Source of the DNA: Chrysoperla carnea
Taxonomy: Eukaryota > Arthropoda > Insecta > Neuroptera > Chrysopidae
Direction: 5' to 3'
DNA length: 64,000 bases
Assembly: GCF_905475395.1 (NCBI RefSeq)
Contig: NC_058339.1
Location: 10,796,001 to 10,860,000 of the forward strand
Below are positions 22,272 to 33,690 of this stretch, piece by piece. Position numbers and translations under genes: made by a program. Every line of letters starts with the position of its first letter. Position 1 is the first letter of the stretch. Under the pieces are notes generated by a model. The model did no database searches, was not told the DNA's origin, and was given only the letters and a program-made list of their open reading frames with translations.

Positions 22272-22790
22272 AAATTCAATCATTAAATTATCCTGATTTT
22301 ATACTTTTTGGATCAAAATTACCCCATCCACCGAGTTTCATCAAATTCCAAAAATTTTTTTTGCGTTCTTCTCGATTTTTTTAAAGAGGTACCCCTTAAA
22401 AAAATCCAAAAATCGGGTGCATTTGCTGACTGGTCCAATAGTTTTTGAGATACGGACCAAAATCGGTCCAAATTTTGCGATATCTCAGAAACTCTGCATC
22501 CAATCATTAAACTAACCCGATTTTTTTACTTTTTGGATCAAAATTACCCATTCCACTGAGTTTCATCAAATTCCCAAATAAAAATTTTTTTCCCGATTTT
22601 CTCGATTTTTTCAAAGGGGTACGTACCCCTTAAAAAAATTGCAAAAAATTGAAAAAAATTTTTTATGTCCAATTTCGATAAAACTCAGTATATAAGGTAA
22701 TTTTGACCCAAATAGTACAAAAATCGGGTGCATTTGTTGACTGGTCGAATAGTTTTTGAGATACGGACTAAAATCGATCCAAACCTTGTA
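22272..22790 (-). repeat. 310-bp AT-rich repeat family, array 1
   Basis: Made of the phrases GAGATACGGACTAAAATCGA, AATCGGGTGCATTTG, GGATCAAAATTACCC and AGGGGTACGTACCCCTT-like sequence, in the opposite orientation to 37765-38070 and 57123-57745. Slightly more than one and a half units, with internal deletions. Short open frames here (22319-22507, 22611-22847) are by-products of the repeat. Confidence 0.85.
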
Positions 22791-22859
22791 CCTGTTTAAC
22801 TGGATTTTTTTTCTGTTAAATTCCACCAGCGTTTCGTAAAAATACAATCAAATCTTTCA

Positions 22860-23699
22860 GGTTAAAAATATGAAATTAATACTTTAGTTTGAAGAGTCAA
22901 ACAAAAGAAATAAGTCACTATGGCTCAATCAAGGTCGTTTATCGATAACGTATTTTTGTGTGAAACTAAAATGTAAAATAGTCACTCGTTGGTATAAGTC
23001 ATGGTTAATTCTTACACATTTGAGACGATATGCGATGATGCATTGTTTTATTGAACAAAATATAAAATAAATTGTGACTCATCAAAAATATTTAGATAGC
23101 AACAATACTCACTCATATTCCATGGAACGTACGTTTTCGTTTATAGTTTAAAATATCAACAATGAATTAAGAGATAGAATAAAACGTGATTTGATTTTAA
23201 TTAAAATCAAAATAAACAAAAAAAAATCTGTAAAAAATAATTTATTCATGTGTTTCATTATTGCATATTACTCTTATCATGTGAAAAAAACCCGTTGAAA
23301 AAATTTATAATTACTCCTTTTTTTTATTTAGATGTGTAGCTTAAATCGCAATGCTCTTGTTCATGGTACTTCATCTTCGAGATTCTTCCTAAGATTCTCT
23401 TCTGAAAACTGTGCTTTCTAGTTTCTGAAAAGTCTTCGTATGCGATATGAGAGTCAAATAGGTCAGGTTTAAAATTATAAGGACCTAAAATATTGAAAAC
23501 GAACATTTCCCTAATCTATGTATTCGAAAATCTATAGAATTTTTCATCATTCTAGTAAATACTAAAATCCTTTTTAGGCCCCTCTAAAGTAAATGCAAGA
23601 AAATAAAGTATTTGAATCTGCTACTGTCTCACATTGTCCTCCCCTTTTTAACTATATTCTTTATAACAAGTGAAATTTACAAAATTTAAAAAACCTCCC
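22860..23699. other. AT-rich intergenic stretch
   Basis: No recognisable gene; a 60-codon minus-strand frame at 23324-23506 has no supporting signal. Confidence 0.5.
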
Positions 23700-23985
23700 A
23701 AAAAGTTTTCCGGTACGGAACCTTAAACTCGCATTTGAAGCATATCTAAGAACACTCTCCATTAAAGTGCCTTTTTCCTTAAAGCTTTTTCCAAATTGAG
23801 CCGATTTGAGAGAGCGTCGCCAATTTTTAGTTTTTTCAGATATGGAACCCTTAATTCGAACTTGAAACATAGCTAAGAACACTCGTCATTAAATTACCTT
23901 TCAAACAAAAACAAAAAATCAAAATCGATTCATCCGTTTTGGCGCTACAATGCCACATATAGACAGGCAGACACACACATAGTAG
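23700..23985. repeat. Old interspersed repeat with internal duplication
   Basis: Two imperfect units about 127 bp apart (GGAACCTTAAACTCGCATTTG at 23717 and GGAACCCTTAATTCGAACTT at 23845), each continuing to CTAAGAACACTC..CATTAAA. It ends with TCATCCGTTTTGGCGCTACAATGCCAC-like sequence and a GACAGGCAGACACACACA tract, a common kind of ending for insect interspersed repeats. The open frame at 23661-23882 runs through it and is not a gene. Confidence 0.6.
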
Positions 23986-24542
23986 TCAAAAAAATAATAA
24001 TAATAAGTGATGAACAAAATTAGTGTCGATCTTGCAGTTTTGGTTTAAAAATCTTTCAAGATCAAGACTAATATAGTATCACTTCAACAAGACGAATACC
24101 AAGACCTTATCTATATGATTAATGATCAGGACCAAAACCTTACTCTACAAGACCAAAATTTATTTGCGCAAGAAGTATTGTCTGAAATTATACTGGATAA
24201 TTATACTTGTTGAAAAATGTCCACAAACACAGAAACATCAGACATTCAAGAAAATATCTTTATATTCTTTTTGAAAATTCACAGCGTTATGAATAATAAA
24301 ATTTACATTTAATCAATTCAAACAAAATATAAAAAAAAAAAATTAATTTCGTGCAACTTAATTAATATTCAATAGGTTTTTTTTCTGCAAATATTTCAAT
24401 CATTTTTGTGGTTGACAGTTAATTTTTAAATTTCGTCACTTTGTACCTCTGTACAGAGTGTTTAGTTATATTTTTATATTTTGAGGTATGCAAACGCGAT
24501 GTGTGCGTTGATATTTTTTTATACAGATTATAATAAACTAAA

Positions 24543-25101
24543 CAAGTGAAAACAAACAATTGACTGAGTTAATTGTTGAAATACCATGCATAGTCAGTGT
24601 TGATTTCTTTATCACATTACACATACAAACATGTGACACATACATAACTGGATAATCAAGTATACTACATATTATAAAATTTCGGCCTAATTGGCGCCCT
24701 CACGGGTAAACAGTGATGTTTACGAAAAAATGTTTCAAACAAAAGTTGTTTAATTTTTGATAAGGAACATTTTTTACATTTAAACTTTTGTTCTATCTCT
24801 AACGATTTACAAGATGGGTCCTACGGACCCAAGACCCAATTGACCTATGATGCTCATTTACGAACTTGACCTCACTTTTTACGTCCTGAGTACGCTGTAA
24901 AAATTCAGCTCGATATCTTTTTTTGTTTTTGAGTTAGCGTGTCCACAGACGGACGGACGGACGGACAACCGGAAATGGACTAATTAGGTGATTTTATGAA
25001 CACCTATGACAAAATTTTTTTCCTTGCATCATTATTTTTAAGCGTTACAAACTTGGGACTAAACTTAATATACTATGTTGGTTTCATATATACATGGTAT
25101 A
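24543..25101 (-). mobile_element. INE-1-like short element, copy 6 (recent subfamily)
   Basis: Full-length minus-strand copy nearly identical to copy 5 at 17691-18251; it has the GACGGACGGACGGACGGAC run and both hairpin ends. A good seed for a family consensus. Confidence 0.95.
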
Positions 25102-25105
25102 AAAA

Positions 25106-25805
25106 ATAAACATTACTGTGTCAGTATATGTTCTAGATTTACCATAATGGAGTTATTCCATTATGGTAGCTCTAGAACTTAATTATTTTGACTTTTGTAT
25201 CATATGCAACTATACTCTGGAGTCTAGAACGCATCAAATCCAATCAAATAAAGAAATACTGAAACTATATAAATACATGAAAATTTAGTAACGGAAACTG
25301 GACTTGATTTATGTTAGATATATTTTAATTTAATTAAAATTTCATTAGAACACACTAATATTATTTGTCCGATGTCATTTTGAAGGTCGGTCAATATGGT
25401 ATTTTCGTAAAAAAATTAATGTAAAATTGGCAAATATTTTTAAAATTTTATCAAATTTAATATAATGACGTTTGGTTGGTAATTAACAAGACGTGTACAT
25501 CAATAAACTGTTGTACCTAATGATATGATTGCCAAATTTTTAAAATTTTGGTATCAGTAGTATTACATAACATTTATTACTCATACACGAGTTTTGTTTA
25601 AAAATTAATTTAATTTTAAAAATTTTAGTATTTTTAAGGTTTTTTTTATCTCTATAATCTCGATTTAATTTTTTTTTTTACGATTTTAGTAATCTAATGA
25701 AATATTAGATGCACATTTTTAAGAATATAACTCTATGAAATATTAGAGAATATCTAAATGTGACTGAAACTCCTTGATAGATGAACTGACTACCATGTTT
25801 GAGAG
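25106..25805. other. AT-rich intergenic stretch
   Basis: Nothing recognised apart from a short hairpin (CATAATGGAGTTATTCCATTATG) near 25143-25166. Confidence 0.5.
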
Positions 25806-25807
25806 TA

Positions 25808-25919
25808 GAGTTCTATCAAACCGAAGTGGCACCGAGCAAGAGAGAGTGTATGATGTATATGTATGTGCACTCGTATCTACACTCTCTCTTGTCAGTGCCA
25901 CTTTGGTTTGATAGAACTC
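25808..25919. mobile_element. Small palindromic MITE, TA target (112 bp)
   Basis: TIRs GAGTTCTATCAAACC..AAGTGGCAC of about 44 bp in total enclose a short loop, and TA flanks both ends (25806-25807, 25920-25921). Typical mariner-group MITE layout; no second copy in the window. Confidence 0.8.
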
Positions 25920-25921
25920 TA

Positions 25922-26836
25922 ACTGTGCGAATTCAAGTCTTAACAGTGGCAGTTTGTTAATTAGGGTGTATAAAAAACCTGTGCCGGTAACTTGAGGGAT
26001 TTATTATAAAAAACGACTCATTTGAAGCTACAGGTGTCATAAACCTAATGCACCGTTTCAGATTTCTCGATTAAAATTATTTATCGAGTTTCAAGCATAT
26101 GTCAACTTAACACCCTGTACACAGAGTGTGATTATTCTTATTTATTTTAAGGGTGCGATTTAACCCGAACGTTTCCATATATTAAATAGTACATATAATT
26201 TTAATAATTAATTAATTAATAGATTTGTCGTTCTACTTTATAAATTTTAAATGATTGCAATAATATTCAAGGGTAAGTGTTTGCTAATTTGTTTATTTAA
26301 TTTTTATAGAAAATATAGTGATGTATAAAATGGAATTAATTAAATTTCATAATTTTATTATATAAATATATGGATGAAGATAAAGTAACACCAATCTTCA
26401 ATATTTTTGTATTTTGTTAATCACGACATTCGATAGTGAAAAACTCTTATCATTTTTATACCTTTGTTACATTCAAAAATGGGATCAAAATCCCCAAAAA
26501 ACAAAAAAATTATCGAGAACCTATAAAAAAATTTTTAAAAAAATATACCAAATGATTAGGGGAAAATCTTGGAACCGACCAAAAATAAATTTTAATATTA
26601 CATATCACACACTTGTTAATTTCTAAAATCGAATTACTTTTCTTAATCATTAACTGTCCCTCTTTGAAAAATTAATAAAATTTTTTTTGAAATTATTTGG
26701 CTTTGTGACTTATGTTTTTTTTTGTAATTCCATTCATGAATGCTTAAAAATGCTGTTTTTATTTTGAATATTGGCATACGACATACGTGTAATTGAACAT
26801 GAACATGTGGATTAGTAATGTGACACACCATGTGAT
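25922..26836. other. AT-rich intergenic stretch
   Basis: Short frames at 26414-26626 and 26643-26831 lack any recognisable composition. A partial phrase (AAAATGGGATCAAAATCCCC) is too short to assign. Confidence 0.5.
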
Positions 26837-26884
26837 TAGTGATGCGACGAATATTCTCATTCGCATTCGCATTTATCCATATAC

Positions 26885-27096
26885 GGTTTTTTCTGGCAAG
26901 CCATTATTATTGTTATTAAATTAGCTTTCTTCTGATACCAATTTCGATTGGTTAACAGACAGGTGTAGCTAGCTATATTGACTTACCTGCTCATATTAAG
27001 ACCTAAACCGATTTGTTAGCCAATCGAAGTTGGTATCAGAAGAAAGATAATTTAATTACGAAAATAATGGTAGTATAGGCTTGCCTGAAAAGAACC
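26885..27096. mobile_element. Hairpin MITE (212 bp)
   Basis: Long inverted halves: GGCAAGCCATTATTATTGTTA at the left faces AATAATGG..GGCTTGCC at the right, and TCTTCTGATACCAATTTCGA faces its partner at 27020-27045. The loop holds TAGCTAGCTATATTG. No target duplication established. Confidence 0.7.
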
Positions 27097-27646
27097 ATTC
27101 ATGGAATTTAATTAAAAATAGCCCTGAATACTTTTCGATAGAAAAATAAATCTAGAGGTGTCGTGGGACCCTCGGTAGAAACTTTGGTTCATTATAAATG
27201 TAGCGCTTATTTTTTTATTTGAAAGATATTTTTCTGAAAATTTAAGGTATTAATTTTAGAAGTCAAATACTTGTTTGATTCTTTAAAGAATTTAATTTTT
27301 ATAGCTACTTTTAGTTTTTACTGTATGAAATAATTGTAATATTAGTTTAAAACAGACATATTTCTGATTTAGTAGTCAACCCAATATTTGAGTACATTAC
27401 GTTTGAGAGTTTCCTAGGTAACCTTGATATCGGTTTTTGGTGTCTGTTGCTTTTTTTGGTTTCAAATCCCAACCAGCACACAAATATCGTGCGATAAGAA
27501 ACATAGTTCCAAAACTTTATAGACATATATAAAAATCAATAAAATTTCGAAAAAATATGTTCATCAGATGGATAAAGATCGAGCTTATACGGGTCTTTTG
27601 TACCATATGTATATCAAATATGGTGAAAGCGATGGGAAAATCAGGT

Positions 27647-27944
27647 AATAGGTTAGGTTAGGTTAGATTGGCTGTCCACGAAGGACACACTTAGGCTATA
27701 GAGCCCATTGTGATACCATTTATGTGTTTTACCACCTTTCTGCTGATAATTTCATTTATCAGCTTCTCAATTTCAGAGGCTGAGTGCACCTCCTTCATGC
27801 ATATACCATGCACTACGCCAGCCCATCACAACTATTAATTAAATTAATTTTGTTACGACGGCGGGAATAGAACCCGCTACCCTAAGCATACTGCGGACGG
27901 AATTGGTTACGCCTTGACCAACTGAGCTAATAGGGCGACAAAAT
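27647..27944 (-). mobile_element. tRNA-derived SINE with TTAGG-type tail
   Basis: On the minus strand the head reads TAGCTCAGTTGG (A box, 27930-27919) and GGTTCTATTCC (B box, 27873-27863, near the GGTTCGANNCC consensus), so it can act as an internal RNA polymerase III promoter. A body of about 170 bp follows, then a stem-loop (TGTCC..GGACA, about 27672-27690) and a (CCTAA)n tail at 27670-27651. A perfect 9-bp target duplication AAATCAGGT flanks it (27638-27646 and 27945-27953). Its tail matches that of the LINE at 58684, the probable source of its mobilising enzyme. Confidence 0.92.
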
Positions 27945-28384
27945 AAATCAGGTTATGCTTGTCATAAAAATGTTTTGTCATTTGATTTACGAATATATAC
28001 AAAACTGCAGTTCAATCGACAAACTATGATAGGAATGTTTCAAAAGTAAATAAAATTTCATAGAAAATAGGTCTCATCTAGTTAAAAGATTAGTGAAGAT
28101 CGGCAATATACGTCAAACTTATACTACGTACTTTTTTACGTTATTGAAGAATTATATGTGTTAAGTTAACATTTGCATTCCCATTCGAGAATATAAGTGA
28201 TAAATTCGCATTCGCGAATGTATAAAATACGACATTCGTCCCATCACTAAAATGGATATGTGTATAGTGAATTATAATTCACCTGTATGCGATTAATACA
28301 TAAAGTTTTTGTACGTGGAAGGTGTGTTACGAGGTAGTGAAGTAAGTACACTCAAAAGTAATGTTTTACTCACTCACTCTTTGG

Positions 28385-28500
28385 CTAGTGCAAGCAAGCA
28401 GGCATGGTGGTGGTCAAACTGCCAATGCAGAAGCTACTGTTAACTGTTATTCAGACACACAACTGAGTGTACAAGCGCGTTACAATCCTCAGACCTCAGT
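28385..28500 (+). promoter_or_regulatory. Candidate promoter / 5' UTR patch for the exon at 29190
   Basis: A GC-balanced patch in AT-rich surroundings (TGGTGGTGGTCAAACTGCC, GAGTGTACAAGCGCG) with an initiator-like CTCAGTT at about 28494. It lies about 700 bp upstream of the candidate start codon. No downstream promoter element was found at the expected spacing. Composition is the main evidence. Confidence 0.25.
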
Positions 28501-29189
28501 TAATACATAACACGCGTGCTATTCATTTAATTTAATAACATTCACAAACCATGTGCTAAATCAAAAAGTATATTTTTTACAACAATACACCAAACAGAAT
28601 TTAAGTGAATAACATTTGGTAATAATGTGACCCCAAAAAAAGTTGTTTTCAATAAATGCCAAAAAAAAAATGTTTTTTTGGCAGTATGAAAAAATATTTT
28701 TTTTGTAGAAATATGAAACTTTAAGCGCAACAACATTTTTAAGTATAAACTAACCAAAGAAAATTTACCTGAAAATTTAAGTATTTTGTGTACCAAAAAA
28801 TCAAAGTGCAATTTTTTTGTGTGTATTTTTCCATATTTTATTTATAAGAAAATCGGTCAACAAAAAATTATTTTGGCACAATTTCAAAAATCTCAAAATA
28901 AATATTGTTTTGTGTAAAAGTGTTAATAAAAAAGTGAAATAAAACTTGGAAATTATTGGATAAAAGATAGCAATTTTTTTTTATTGTGCTTATCAACAAA
29001 CCAAACACCAATTGTTTTGAAATTCAGGTGTTTATAATAAAAAAAATTATTATCATTGATAATAATTTATCATATTTTTCATTATGTGACAAGTATTCGT
29101 TACATACGCAGTTAAATATTTTTGTTCCGAGTTTTAAAAATTTGATTACAAGAAGTTTTCGAAGTGTTTTCGAAAAGTTTGATTTGTAT
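28501..29189 (+). other. AT-rich sequence, possible 5' UTR
   Basis: Very A-rich and T-rich, with long homopolymer runs. If the exon at 29190 is real this would be its leader. The minus-strand 89-codon frame at 28542-28811 is Phe/Lys-rich low-complexity translation and not a gene. Confidence 0.35.
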
Positions 29190-29559
29190 ATGAGTGAAAC
29201 AACAGTGTTATTTAATACAGTGGTTGTGGATGATCTGTTAATGTCGCCATATAGTCGTTATGGTGTTGGCGGTGGCGTTGGGGGTGCCGTTGTGACAGCA
29301 CAAACACATACACCCCCTCATCGTGTTGTGAATGGTGCTAGTAATCCATCACCAACTGTTGTGTTTATCGAAAAATCAACATCGATATATTCGACAACAA
29401 ATAATAATTCTAGTAGTGCAAATTCAAAAAAGTTTAATCATAGTAATAATAATAATTCAACATCGACTACTTCGTCGGTGGGCTGTCGTCCGACCAGTAC
29501 CACAGCGGCACGTCGATTTTTAAGGTGGATCAGCAGATTGGGCCATCAAGGAAAACCAG
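29190..29559 (+). CDS. Candidate first coding exon of an unrecognised protein
   Basis: From ATG 29190 the frame encodes 123 residues plus one base, ending at CCAG|GTGTGT, a good splice donor (exon phase 1). It starts MSETTVLFNTVVVDDLLMSP, then a Gly/Val-rich stretch (YGVGGGVGGAVV), a Ser/Thr/Asn low-complexity region typical of insect regulatory proteins, and a basic end RRFLRWISRLGHQGKP. GC content rises clearly over the exon and falls after the donor. The frame runs open upstream to 28986, but that part is Ile/Phe/Lys-rich like random AT sequence, so the internal ATG is preferred. No domain family is recognised and no downstream exon was found in the window. The alternative is a chance frame over trinucleotide-rich DNA. 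Confidence 0.45.
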
Positions 29560-29720
29560 GTGTGTGTTTTAATAGATGTTGTTATAATATAGGTATTTAT
29601 TTAATAATTCTTTCTCGCCATTTATCCAAAAATCTTAAATTATGGTCAATTACACTTTGTTTTGGGATCAAGGGAAACCACATTTTAAATATCTAAGTTG
29701 TTGGATTTATTATAATAAAA
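29560..29720 (+). other. Start of putative intron 1
   Basis: GTGTGTGT after the candidate exon, followed by AT-rich sequence. The open frame that runs through to 29696 is read-through of intronic sequence. Confidence 0.35.
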
Positions 29721-30271
29721 CAAGTGAAAACAAACAATTGACTGAATTAATTGTTGAAATACCATGCATAAATAGTGTTGATTATTCTATCACATTGCAC
29801 ATACATATACAATTTATATAATACATATTATACAATTTACGTCTAATTTGCGCCTTCACGGGTAAACAGTGATGTTTACGAAAAAACGTTTCAAACAAAA
29901 GTTGTTTATTTTTTCATAAGGAACATTTGTTATACTTAAACTTTTGTTCTATCTCTAACGGTTTACAAGATGGGTCTTACGGACCCATAGGTCCAGACCC
30001 AATTGACCGATGTTGCTCATTTACGAACTCGACCTCACTTTTTACGTCCTGAGTACGCTGTAAAAATTTCAGCTTGATATCTTTTTTCGTTTTTGAGTTA
30101 TCGTGCCCACAGACGGACGGATGGACGGACAACCGGAAATGGACTAATTAGGTGATTTTATACATATAACACCTATACCAAAATTTTGTTCGTAGCATCA
30201 ATATTTTTAAGCGTTACAAACTTGGGACTAAACTTAGTATACTTTGCACATTACATATATGCATGGTATAA
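29721..30271 (-). mobile_element. INE-1-like short element, copy 7
   Basis: Full-length minus-strand copy in the putative intron: CAAGTGAAAAC end at 29721, GACGGACGGATGGACGGAC run at about 30112, TATACC hairpin end at about 30271. The frame at 30234-30422 only borrows this end. Confidence 0.94.
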
Positions 30272-30274
30272 AAA

Positions 30275-32660
30275 CAGTAGCAGGTACGGCCTCTGAAAGG
30301 GTTTTCGTGGCTGATTGAGATTCATGAAAACAATCTATGGTTTTCGGAGTATTTTTTTTCTGGTGAATTCGAAAATCAAGGTCGTTTTTTCGAAATATGA
30401 TCGAGTAATTTGTTATAAACAATTTAATTGTTTATAACACTACCAATCATACTAGACGATGATTTTTGCAGTTGTAACTGTGAAAATGGATAATATTATT
30501 CGCTAAAACTAACCCTCCGAAATAATTTTTCTAAAATATTAGTTGTAATAAAAGTTATTTAAGAAATTTTGTGAGAAAACCCCGGAGAAAATAGTGCTAT
30601 GAAATCATTTTTCCGTCAATTTACTCAAATCACGATAACTCCCAATCAAAAAGATATTGTACTAAAATTTAAACAGCGTGCTCTTAAGAATTCTACAAAT
30701 TCGATTCGGAACAATTATAATTCAAAATCTAAACTGAATTTTTCATCAAGTAAAAGTTTACAGAACCGGAAATATAGTTTATTAACACCAAAATGGTACT
30801 ATTTTTCAAATCTATTAATATGTGCTGGCTTGAAAATTTGCTGAAATTAAAAAAGTATTATTCTTAATGACATGCATGGTTAATTGTAATTAAAAATTAG
30901 CTGATATTAATAATTATTGACAATTAAAAACGCAATGATTTTATTATTTTTTATTACAAAAATAAGTGAAAGTATCATATAGAAAATACCGGTCTATTTT
31001 TAGGAGTAATATTAAGTAATTTGATAATATTTATCTTAAATCATTGTCTTTGTATATTAACTTATTAAAAGGTGACATAATTATTTTTAATCGTTAATTT
31101 GACGAAGATAAAAACTCAATGTTCAAGTTAAAAATTTGTTGAATATTTTTAACTTCCTTTAATAGTTTTATTGTACTTATGCACATTTACACATTTACAA
31201 TGTGGTCGAACGTCTCGTTTTAAAAGAGACTGTCCATTTTTTCTAAATTCCGTCCTGGTTTCTCCTCGAAATGCTTCGCGACGCAAACCTTACCCGTTTC
31301 TAATTAGAGTTAATATTAGACGATTTAAAATCTTATATATTATTCCTTTATCTCATTCCTTTATCAAATTAGTGCTGGTTACTGTCGAAAAATACACTCA
31401 CGGTCTAAAAATGTACCGCTTAGGAAAAAAACAGGCTAGAGAAACAATATTAAGATTAAATTTTATTCTTTATGTAATTTTTATATCAGTTCTGTAATAA
31501 AATTGCCTATAAATAAAGATAAAGTAAATTAATTTTTTTTAGCCACGAGTACTGCGCTGCGGAATTCAGCGCACGGGTCTTGCTACTTGAATTTAATATA
31601 GTTTTTCCAAAAATTTAAAGTAGAAAGTTGAGTAGGTAGGAAAAGTTGCACAGGGGTTCTCGTTGAGGTTTTAAATTAAAATTTGATACCCGGTAATTTA
31701 CAGAGTATGTACCTACCTACTAGGCCAAGGAACGTTTTTAGTAAATATGACCACGTTATACACAAGTTCGATATCTAGCTTATTTTTCGAGAAATGGAAG
31801 CTGTAGGCTGAAAATTAATAAATACGCAAGGAATACGTAATTGACTTAACATAAATGATTCTCCTTTTACTAAACAAGTGTCAAGAAATGGAAAGCCCCA
31901 ACAAAAAATTCAATTTGATTGATTCTTTTGATTAAATGATAAAAAAATCAAAAGTAGCCCACTTCAACCAATTTTGTGGAAAAACCAATATCGCGTGATA
32001 TTTCCTTGGTAAGAAAATGAGAATTATGATAGCTGAAATCTATACATTTAGTATTGTAAGGATTATTCAAAGTTTGCATAAATAAAAGGGCTTTAAACAT
32101 GATCGCAAGAAAACATATTTTCTAGAAAACGACCTCATGTTAACGATGTCCGCTCTGATTGTAGAATATTGTAACCTTCGAAATTTACAATGGAAACTAT
32201 TAAACTACGATTGTTTCGCTTTGCGTGTTGAGTTTGAAGATAAACATCACATTATAAAAATTTTCAATAGTATGAATATTTAATTGTATTATTAACCTCA
32301 TTAAAGTTAGACCGGAATGATTTTCTTATCAATTATGACGCGCGAAAAATAATTACTTTCAATAAATTACTTTTAGAATTTTGTCTTATTCTTGGTATTT
32401 TAATTTAAAATAATTTGAAAAGAAATATTTTTAAAATTACACGATTCATAACTTTCAAAATTGTGAAAATTTCAACAATAAATAAATATTATAATCCATT
32501 AATAATTAATAAATCGGTTAACAGTCGGGTCTAGTTTTGAAATATCTCCTTAATGATATAGAGAATTCCATTAATTAAATTAAAAAAAATTCCAATTCGT
32601 AAATTATTTTTCCAAAGAATGCCTTTTTTTTAAAGTGACGAAATCGCGAATCAATTTTAA
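30275..32660. other. 2.4-kb intergenic or intronic stretch
   Basis: Two frames look less random than usual: 30599-30844 (81 codons, Ser/Asn/Lys-rich) and 31171-31497 (108 codons, Arg-rich middle, CG-containing codons around 31225-31300). Neither has a recognisable motif, start context or splice signal, so neither is called. A small perfect hairpin lies at about 30411-30436. Nothing else seen. Confidence 0.4.
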
Positions 32661-32673
32661 ATTTTCTGGTTAA

Positions 32674-33227
32674 GGTAGTTCCTCCGCGACAGTCCAGTCA
32701 AAAAGTTTTGGACTAATACTATCATTCAGTGCATTAACTGTGCTATGACTATTATACATATACCATATATTATTTTCACAAGACTGTAGTTACACACTAA
32801 TTTATCTCCTATACGTATACAGACACACACTATGATATATACGTTTACCATTAGTTTCTATATCCTCTCCACAAAAATTATCGCTAAAACGAGTTATTTA
32901 TTTAAGTTTTTTATCGAAACTATATGGTAAATAATTTTTATTTTTTTTAATATATTTTCTAAATATAGTATTCTACATTATATTAGTTTTTCATAGAGAT
33001 GGTGAACGTCATTCATTGATAAATAAATATAATATTTGTAAATTTGTGTATTTTTATACGCTTCTCCCATGTACACGTACAAATTGCGCCACTTTTAATT
33101 GCTAATATCTCATGTATGGCATGGTAAATCATCTTCTAATTTTAACAGCATGTGTTTTATGAATTAAATATTTTATATTCTGAGTTTTGAGAAATTCTTG
33201 AAATATCACTTTCGTGTAGGTACTACC
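32674..33227. mobile_element. TTAA-target element, family T2 (554 bp)
   Basis: TIRs GGTAGTTCCTCC and GTAGGTACTACC face each other, and TTAA flanks both ends (32670-32673 and 33228-33231). No coding capacity. It has inserted beside, or in, the A-box-like part of the tRNA-derived repeat that starts at 33228. Confidence 0.78.
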
Positions 33228-33690
33228 TTAACCAACTACGCTATTGATGCTTGTTACATTTACAACAAAAAATATATTAAATGTTAAAATAAAAATAATA
33301 AATAAAAATTATCAATATGTTTATTTCAATGTTTATTTCAAACTTTCTGTTAACTGATAACAACAATCTTCATGAAGTTGCCTCAATCACATATGGACTA
33401 GACATGATAGATATGTTTTCGTACTAACCTAATTCTATATTTAAAGAAAACGCAAAGAAATTTTCTTTTAATTCATCGATTCGCTTTATTTACACGATTA
33501 TATATTTCAACTTAGTACAATTTTATTTTCCATCAATAAAATGCATGACTTTAAACTAAAATCAATCTCTTTCATAGAAGTAATGATTTTGTTTATTTAA
33601 CTTCAATGATTTTGTATCAATGAATTCATATTTTAAATATTCTAAATTCTGTAAATACCAATATTTAGCTGTACTTGTTCCAATCGTTAT
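33228..33690 (-). mobile_element. tRNA-derived repeat (SINE-like), copy 2
   Basis: Minus-strand TAGCGTAGTTGGTTAA (33250-33229) is the A-box-like start, cut off by the T2 element. The body from about 33308 to 33687 matches 16138-16464 and, in its first half, 48377-48545. Confidence 0.65.

Larger units (their letters stand above)
26837..28249. mobile_element. hAT-like element (1.4 kb) with nested insertions
   Basis: Ends are inverted: TAGTGATGCGACGAAT on the left and ATTCGTCCCATCACTA on the right, each followed inward by CATTCGCATTCGC-type repeats. Flanks CATGTGAT and AAATGGAT suggest an 8-bp duplication that has since mutated. Inside lie a hairpin MITE (26885-27096) and a SINE (27647-27944). 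No transposase frame remains. Confidence 0.55.

Noticed and set aside
27651-27670. TTAGG repeats as an interstitial telomere
   Set aside because: The short TTAGG tract is the 3' tail of the SINE, beside its stem-loop and target duplication; the one at 58685 is likewise the LINE tail.
28986-29189. Upstream extension of the exon frame to 28986
   Set aside because: The residues are Ile/Phe/Asn/Lys-rich with no change from intergenic composition; the ATG at 29190 fits the composition shift.
31171-31497. 108-codon frame with an Arg-rich middle
   Set aside because: No recognisable domain, no start or splice context, and its ends are Ile/Leu/Phe-rich like random AT sequence. Left as unproven.
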